Shown here: positions 50,816 through 55,723 of the stretch, one piece after another
Layout: every line of letters starts with the position of its first letter
Numbering within the stretch: the first letter of the stretch is position 1
Assembly (NCBI RefSeq): GCF_013375155.1
Contig: NZ_JABXOF010000018.1
Span: 1-55,723 of the forward strand
Source: Serratia ureilytica
GTDB lineage: Bacteria > Pseudomonadota > Gammaproteobacteria > Enterobacterales > Enterobacteriaceae
Reading direction: 5' to 3'
Length of the DNA stretch: 55,723 nt
Made by a program: the position numbers and the translations under genes
The notes under the pieces: generated by a model
Seen by the model: the letters and a program-made list of their open reading frames with translations, nothing else
The model's database searches: none
Told to the model about the DNA's origin: nothing

Positions 50816-51250
50816 GCTGCTTTCCTTCCTGGGTGGTTGATTTATCTCTCGTCGGAACCTTGCGCGGCGAAAAGCTGACGTAGCGACGGCGAACGGGGGA
50901 ACGCAAGGGCGCCGCTTGCGGCGTGCATTTCACCCTTGCGGGCACGCGGGCGACGGTGCTACAAAAGCGGCCGCGTAAGGGCCGATGAGAGATAACCACC
51001 GGTAAGCTGAGCAGGAACACACCCGACACGGCGAAAAGCCGGGGCGACCTTAGCGTTCTTCGCCAGGGCGAGGAACAGTGAGAAGCGGCGCCGGCACCGC
51101 CGGCTGCAAGCGTGCCTTTCGCGTCAGCGATGGACGCCCGCAGGGGGGCGACGGCTTGCCGGCGCCATGCGCAGCACGACAGCGCGCCCGGACGCCCAGC
51201 GCCGCATCGTTTCGCCAGGCAAGTCGTTCAGAAGCAGCACATCCCTGCCC
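50816..51250 (-). promoter_or_regulatory. Leading-region structured repeat B (Frpo/ssi-like)
   Basis: Second copy. GTGCATTTCACCC is at 50923-50935 and GCAAGGG/CCCTTGC closes the stem, but the AAAAGTTTTT part of copies A and C is replaced by a compact CGCCG-CTTG-CGGCG hairpin. The second hairpin GTTCTTCGCC/GGCGAGGAAC is at 51055-51076, then GGCGCCGGCACCGCCGGC and GATGGACGCCC...GCGCAGCACGACAGC. It precedes the gene set 50815 down to 48764. Confidence 0.65.
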
Positions 51251-51373
51251 GACCATCACCTCGGCTCTATCAACAGAAGTATTCTCCCCTGCTGAAGGAT
51301 GAGGCATACCTGGCACAGGAATGAGAGAGCAACAAGCCGCAGTGGCGCAGCCACTGCAGCCTGTTGTCCGGGG

Positions 51374-52099
51374 TTAGCGGCCTTCCAGGCGATTCGGCAG
51401 CCGCGCCGCGTTATCGCTATGCGTTTCAGCGGATAACTCAGCACTGATCAGACTGACCTGAAGACGCGCCTCCCAGAACGGCATGTCAGCCCAAAGATAA
51501 CGATCCAATTCGGCAAGGCACGGAAACCGCGCCGTCCACGCCATCACCAGCCCGCTCAAATCATCCTCGGCAACTCCCTGCTGCTGCGCACGTCGCACCC
51601 AGCGGTCAAGCTCGCCCGGCGTGATGAACGCCAGCTCGATTTCCGCCTGCGCCAGCCGCACCTGATAGCGTCGCCGCTTGTGCCGCCGGAGTGTGGCGTC
51701 GATGCGCGCCTGACGGGTGTGTTTCATCGTCAGCCGGTGCTCGAAGCGCTGACGGCGGCGACGGTTCACTTCCGGGAACAGCGTGTCACGGGTGTCGCCC
51801 GGCAACGGGGAATAACAGTGCTCCCCCCGGCTGGCAATCAGCGTGTCGAGCGCGTCAATATAGTCTTCCTTGCGCGTGGCGCGGCGACGATCGCCGGGCC
51901 GGTAGGTCACGTCTATCATGCGGATGTCCCTGGCTGAAAGTGTGAGCCGCCCGGTTAACTGGCGGAAAAACGCCGTGGCATACGGGTAGGCGGATAACCG
52001 CCTGCCAGCTTCACGGCGGGCTTCGACCTGTGCGATGGCTTGCCAGACGGCCTGCCGGTACGGGTGCCACGGCACCAGAGCAAGATGGTTCGGGATCAC
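51374..52099 (-). CDS. psiA: PsiA-family leading-region protein
   Basis: A 241-aa homologue of F PsiA (about 239 aa). Aligned landmarks are ALVPWHPYRQAVWQAI at the start, AYPYATAFFRQL, the GDTRDTLFPEVNRRRRQR block, and LAQAEIELAF, which is identical in F. GTG 52099 overlaps the psiB stop (GTGA) and gives the same N-terminal length as F; TTG 52105 is the alternative. The role of PsiA is unknown; it is co-expressed with PsiB. Last gene of unit C. Confidence 0.85.
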   Translation of the reverse strand: MIPNHLALVPWHPYRQAVWQAIAQVEARREAGRRLSAYPYATAFFRQLTGRLTLSARDIRMIDVTYRPGDRRRATRKEDYIDALDTLIASRGEHCYSPLPGDTRDTLFPEVNRRRRQRFEHRLTMKHTRQARIDATLRRHKRRRYQVRLAQAEIELAFITPGELDRWVRRAQQQGVAEDDLSGLVMAWTARFPCLAELDRYLWADMPFWEARLQVSLISAELSAETHSDNAARLPNRLEGR

Positions 52100-52536
52100 A
52101 GGCAATGCCCTCCCATCCGCAGCGCGACCGCCAGCTTTTCCGGCCGCCAGAACCCCAGCCGGTAATAGCCCGCCACGGTATGCAGCACCCGGTTGACCGT
52201 GGCCGGGGTGTAATGCTCATCCAGGTACAGCCACGCCAGCGACTGACCGCCGTCAAACGGCAGCGTCATTGACCAGTTCGGCACCTCCGCGCCCGCGCTG
52301 CACAAATAGAGCGCCGTCGCCTCATCCCCTGCCGGGCTTATCCGGCACACCACAGGCACGCGCCCACAGAACTCGCAGCCCTCTTCCGCCGCCACGTGCC
52401 AGCCTTCCGGCACAGCCAGTTGACCGAGCACCGCGCAGTTGATCATCACCCGATACTCTCTGCCCCGATCGCGGTACTGCTCCAGTTCGTCGGCGCTCAT
52501 CGCCGTCAGTGTTTCCAGATTGAATGCATTTTTCAT
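52096..52536 (-). CDS. psiB: PsiB SOS-inhibition protein
   Basis: A 146-aa protein in line with F PsiB (about 144 aa): N-terminal LETLTAMSADELEQYRDRG, INCAVLGQLAVPEGWHVAAEEGCEFCGRVPV and a similar overall length, and always just upstream of psiA. PsiB binds RecA and keeps it off incoming single-stranded DNA, preventing SOS induction in the recipient. ATG 52536 matches the family start. Similarity is moderate but the psiB-psiA pairing supports it. Confidence 0.82.
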   Translation of the reverse strand: MKNAFNLETLTAMSADELEQYRDRGREYRVMINCAVLGQLAVPEGWHVAAEEGCEFCGRVPVVCRISPAGDEATALYLCSAGAEVPNWSMTLPFDGGQSLAWLYLDEHYTPATVNRVLHTVAGYYRLGFWRPEKLAVALRMGGHCL

Positions 52537-52577
52537 CGCTGTTTTCTGCCGCCCGATGGGCGGCAGCTCCCTGTCGG

Positions 52578-54632
52578 TTAGGCGGCGGCGCTGTTGTCAG
52601 CGTCCTGTAAAGTGGTGGTGTCCTCGGCCACCGGCAGCAGGCACTCCGGCACCCAGCCGCTGGCGGTCAGTTCATCCTCGGCCAGCTGCGCGGCGTCGCC
52701 CTTCTTCATCTTGAGCACCGAGGCCGCCTGCGCCACCTTCCCGGCATCAAGTAGTGCATCGCTCATCAGCTCCTTGCTGATGCGCCCGAAGTAATTGGCC
52801 TTGGTCGGTTGCCACCAGTCGCGCAGCGTGAAATCCAGCGCGTGCTCGAGCGGCGTCAGGGCATCACCAACCTTGCCATTACCGGCAGGCCACTGGTGCA
52901 CGGCATCGAGCGACAGGCCGACGCAGTACGCCAGCAGCGCCACGACCTCGGCCTGTTCCCACGTCAGCAACCATGAGAAATCGGTATTCCACTCCGGCGG
53001 CAATTTCGCCACCCACTGTGCGTGCAGCTCACCCAGCTGGCGATCGGCGCGGCTGCCTTCCGCCGTCGGGGCTTTGCTCAGCAGCTCCGCACGTTTGGGC
53101 GTCAGGTCGGTTTTGAGCAGCGAACCGGCGTAGCGCGAACCGAACACCTTCACGGCCAGCGTGTGGGTATGCAGCGCCAGCGCCACGTTCGGGTTTTCGA
53201 CCAGCGCGCCCATCACCGCCAGCGTGCGCTCCGCCGACAAACTGGTGATCAGCGCCGACGACAGCCCTTTCTCCTTGGTTTTCGGTGCTGCCGTTTCGGA
53301 GGTCGCCGTGCCCTCGCCGTTGTCATCAGCGCCATTCCCGGTCGTTGCTTCACTCGCCCGCAGCACGATCCCGCGCTGGTAGACCACCTTGTCGCCACGC
53401 AGGGACGCCACTACCCCGCCGCTGCTGCGCATCCCCTGCGGCCATGCACGGACGATGGCCTGCGCGGTCAACCGCGTAATATCGGCCTCGACAGCATCGC
53501 GCTCGACGTTCAGTGCGTGGGTATCGGTATCGGCATCCGCCACCTCAAATGCCACTTCCAGCGCGCGGAACCGTGCTTTCAGAAGGGCGATCTCGGCCTG
53601 TTCATCAGCGGTAAATTCCGGCTGCGGTTCGGCCAGCTCGCGGTAAATCTCCGCATCCTCACCCCACGTTTTAATGGCCGAAATACGCCCTTCCGCCCAG
53701 CTCCAGCCCTCGTCCTCGGCCACCTGCTGCGCCAGCGCGTGTAGTTTTTCGCGGGCAAGACGCTCCAGCATCGCCGGTTCTGTCAAAAAGCCCTCGTCGG
53801 TAAACAGGTCGAATTTGAAGGTGCCGCCCGCCGCCTCGTAGGTCTCGCGCCCGACGAACGCAAGCTGGCTGTTGTCTCTGGCCGAGACTTCGCCTTTCAG
53901 CACCGCCTCGCGCAGGTGCTGCGGCGCAGCCGCCCAGCCGTGCGCGTTCTCCCACACGTCACACTGACGTTGATGATCGTCGGTGGCCGACAACGCCTGC
54001 AGCTGGTCGAGAGTGATCTGGTCGTCGGCCAGCGCATCGAGCAGCACCGGCGCCATCGTTGCCAGACGCAGACAGCGCTGAACGTGGCGCGTGCTGAACC
54101 CGAGCAGATCGCCGATCTGTGCCGGGGTTTGCCCGTCTGCAGACAGGTCGCGGAACGCCGTGACTTGATCGGCCGGGTGCATCTGCTCGCGCTGGCTGTT
54201 CTCCATCATCGACACCACACGCGCCATCGCCTTGCTGACGACCAACACCTCGACCGGGTAATCGTCGGTCACGATGCCGTCCGGGGTGGTCTTGTCGGCG
54301 TCTTTCTCCTGTTCCATCAACCAGCGCAGCGCCAGCGTGCGGCGCTCACCGGCGGCGACGCCGTAGCGGCCATCCTCAATTTCGAACACGACCAGATTCA
54401 TCAGCAGACCGGCAGAACGGATGGAAGCGGCCAGCCCCTCGATCGACGCCTGCGAGGATTTTTTCTTGCGCACGTTCAGGTCGGTCAGCACCAGCTGGCC
54501 GAGCGTGGCGGTTTTGCGTATGGCCTTGGCCAGCGCCGCCTCGATTTTTTCCGTAAGCGCGTTTTTCGCGGTGGTTTTGGCCGGACGGGTTGTCTTGCCC
54601 TTGGTTGGTGCTTTAGACTCGGTCATAGACAT
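52578..54632 (-). CDS. ParB/Spo0J-like leading-region protein (YubM type)
   Basis: A 684-aa protein with an N-terminal ParB/sulfiredoxin-like domain (about 45-160: LTDLNVRKK, IEGLAASIRSAGLLMNLVV, GERRTLALRWL, MENSQREQMHPADQ) and a following KorB-like helix-turn-helix (IGDLLGFSTRHVQRCLRL). The large helical C-terminal part is found in the YubM/ORF-type proteins of F leading regions. It is not the partner of ParA at 272, which has its own RHH protein. GGAGCT precedes ATG 54632. Function in transfer unknown. Confidence 0.85.
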   Translation of the reverse strand: MSMTESKAPTKGKTTRPAKTTAKNALTEKIEAALAKAIRKTATLGQLVLTDLNVRKKKSSQASIEGLAASIRSAGLLMNLVVFEIEDGRYGVAAGERRTLALRWLMEQEKDADKTTPDGIVTDDYPVEVLVVSKAMARVVSMMENSQREQMHPADQVTAFRDLSADGQTPAQIGDLLGFSTRHVQRCLRLATMAPVLLDALADDQITLDQLQALSATDDHQRQCDVWENAHGWAAAPQHLREAVLKGEVSARDNSQLAFVGRETYEAAGGTFKFDLFTDEGFLTEPAMLERLAREKLHALAQQVAEDEGWSWAEGRISAIKTWGEDAEIYRELAEPQPEFTADEQAEIALLKARFRALEVAFEVADADTDTHALNVERDAVEADITRLTAQAIVRAWPQGMRSSGGVVASLRGDKVVYQRGIVLRASEATTGNGADDNGEGTATSETAAPKTKEKGLSSALITSLSAERTLAVMGALVENPNVALALHTHTLAVKVFGSRYAGSLLKTDLTPKRAELLSKAPTAEGSRADRQLGELHAQWVAKLPPEWNTDFSWLLTWEQAEVVALLAYCVGLSLDAVHQWPAGNGKVGDALTPLEHALDFTLRDWWQPTKANYFGRISKELMSDALLDAGKVAQAASVLKMKKGDAAQLAEDELTASGWVPECLLPVAEDTTTLQDADNSAAA

Positions 54633-54724
54633 GGTGTAGCTCCTTCAAGTTATTGCCTGTTGAGCCAGCGTCAGAAGTGGGGTTTCCGCGCTGGCGGTGA
54701 GAAAGCGGCAGCGATGCCGCTTTT

Positions 54725-55015
54725 TTATTGCCCTGAATTCATGCGCCAGTGGGTCATCGTCATCTGATCGCTGGCAGCCACCGGCCAGCCTCCGACTGTC
54801 CACACCGAAATCGTGTCGAAATCCCCAAAGTCCGCGAACAGCTCTTCCGCCCCTGCTGGTACGACCGGCGGTTCAATGCTGCCGGTTGAACGACCGCACA
54901 CCGCCTTCACATAGCAAAACAGGTCATACACCTGCGGGATGGTCAGAGCACTGCTGGTCTGTGCGGATGCTGCTGTAGGCTTCGTTGTCGCGCCGTTGAC
55001 GTTTTGTGGGTGCAT
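54725..55015 (-). CDS. Leading-region protein, first gene of unit C
   Basis: A 96-aa protein starting MHPQNVNGATTKP, the third variant of the shared start. The rest is unrelated to the first genes of units A and B (LTIPQVYDLFCYVKAVCGRS, ISVWTVGGWPVAAS). ATG 55015 follows GGAGGAATG; the longer frame to 55069 is not supported by homology. Family not recognised. Confidence 0.6.
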   Translation of the reverse strand: MHPQNVNGATTKPTAASAQTSSALTIPQVYDLFCYVKAVCGRSTGSIEPPVVPAGAEELFADFGDFDTISVWTVGGWPVAASDQMTMTHWRMNSGQ

Positions 55016-55450
55016 GTTGCATTCCTCCGGGTGGTTGTTTGATGCCGCTGTGAGTATTCGCCGTCGCAATAAACTGATTCAGCACGGCGATGAGCGGCAC
55101 CAAGGGGCGGAGACAAAAAGTTTTTTTGACCGAAGAGAGGAAAAAGTTTTTGGCGGAGTGCATTTCACCCCTTGGTGTTCAAGCGAGACGCTGTGCTGTT
55201 ATCAGTTGCGGCGGGAAGACTGACTGCGGCAGGCGTACCACGGAAGGATGAACGGGCACCCACCCGACACGACGGCGCGACAGCGGCCGGCGGGGCGTCA
55301 ACAGCGTCCTGCAGCCAGGCTGCAGGACAGTGAGTGCGGCGCCGGCATCGCCGGCTGCAAGCGGGGTTGCGTGAGGATGGAAGCCCGCAGGGGGGAGACG
55401 GCCGGCCGGCTCCCTGCGCAGCACGACAGCCGTCCCCAACGGGGCACGCC
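55016..55450 (-). promoter_or_regulatory. Leading-region structured repeat C (Frpo/ssi-like)
   Basis: Third copy. GTGCATTTCACCC is at 55158-55170, here closed by CCAAGGGG and CCCCTTGG, a compensated change from copy A. AAAAAGTTTTT segments flank the loop. The second hairpin is GTCCTGCAGCC/GGCTGCAGGAC at 55306-55328, a different sequence at the same place as in A and B. GGCGCCGGCATCGCCGGC and GGATGGAAGCCCGC...GCGCAGCACGACAGCCG follow, to about 55450. It precedes the parB-like, psiB and psiA genes. Confidence 0.65.
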
Positions 55451-55501
55451 CAAGACTAACGCATGAGTCCAACATAGAATCACCAATCTGGCACCAACAA
55501 T

Positions 55502-55723
55502 GAATTCAAGTTGAATTCAATTATGAATCCCCCCAAAAAAAACGATAAAAATCATACTAAAGCGAACCCAAAATGGAATTCAATTAGAACCCTAAAAGGA
55601 ATCCAAAAAGGAATTCATAAAAGGATTCACAAAGGATTCCACAAATGGTTAACGAAGGTTACCTTTAAAGAATCCACAAAAGAAACCACACACGGTAACT
55701 TTTTAGAATTCACAAAAGAATTC
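55502..55723. repeat. Right part of the GAATTC array, including the 95-base terminal overlap
   Basis: GAATTC occurs at 55502, 55513, 55576 and 55611, with degenerate GGAATCC/GGATTC units at 55598, 55623 and 55634 spaced 11-13 bp. From 55629 on, the sequence is identical to bases 1-95, which joins the array to its left part and shows that the molecule is circular. Confidence 0.85.

Overview
The window is a complete circular conjugative plasmid of an enterobacterium. Its last 95 bases (55629-55723) repeat its first 95, so the circle is about 55,628 bp. Nearly every transfer protein is recognisably F-like: the TraI catalytic residues even fall at F numbering (Y16/Y17, H146/H157/H159), and PsiA, PsiB, TraQ, TraM and the oriT nic core are also F-type. 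The DUF2913 and Rpn genes and the GC-rich backbone suggest Enterobacterales, perhaps Serratia/Yersinia relatives (inference, low confidence).

Layout. (1) 55502-1317: an AT-rich partition locus, with an array of GAATTC-type repeats across the map junction, then parA and a ribbon-helix-helix (RHH) partner gene. (2) 1318-8745: an accessory island on the plus strand with a serine resolvase, an Rpn-type nuclease, a DUF2913 protein, a 1351-aa SNF2 helicase, a RecX homologue and a small unknown. (3) 8746-11095: the replicon, with a RepA on the minus strand, a leader peptide, a counter-transcribed RNA and a predicted pseudoknot of the IncI/IncB/IncL/M kind. (4) 11096-41961: one long minus-strand transfer operon from traY down to traX, in F order but with several extra small membrane, P-loop, DsbA-like and nuclease genes. 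(5) 41962-45196: an AT-rich segment where F carries traJ/finP. Here it holds a CI/S24-type repressor diverging from traY, an unknown partner gene, a metallophosphoesterase, a VUT/YhhQ-type transporter and traM. (6) 45197-45615: oriT with four TraM-type palindromes and an F-type nic. (7) 45616-55450: the leading region, with a lytic transglycosylase, a train of hairpins, and then three minus-strand transcription units, each headed by a copy of the same structured repeat.

How it works together. TraM, TraY, TraI and TraD process oriT. TraA, L, E, K, B, V, C, W, U, F, H, G, N, TrbC and TrbI build the pilus and mating channel. The transferred strand begins at 45527 and runs to higher coordinates, so it is the template for all minus-strand leading genes (psiA, psiB, ParB-like, methyltransferase-like, DUF932 and others). 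The three repeats sit exactly where single-strand (Frpo/ssi-like) promoters would be needed for early expression in the recipient.

The strongest candidates for something new are the three covarying leading-region promoter cassettes with a shared 'MNTQNVN' start, the replacement of TraJ/FinOP by an apparently non-cleavable S24 repressor module with a phosphoesterase/transporter pair, and the Rpn gene with an internal in-frame start beside an SNF2 helicase and RecX. No traJ, finO, traT, ssb, resistance gene, insertion sequence, tRNA or CRISPR array was recognised.
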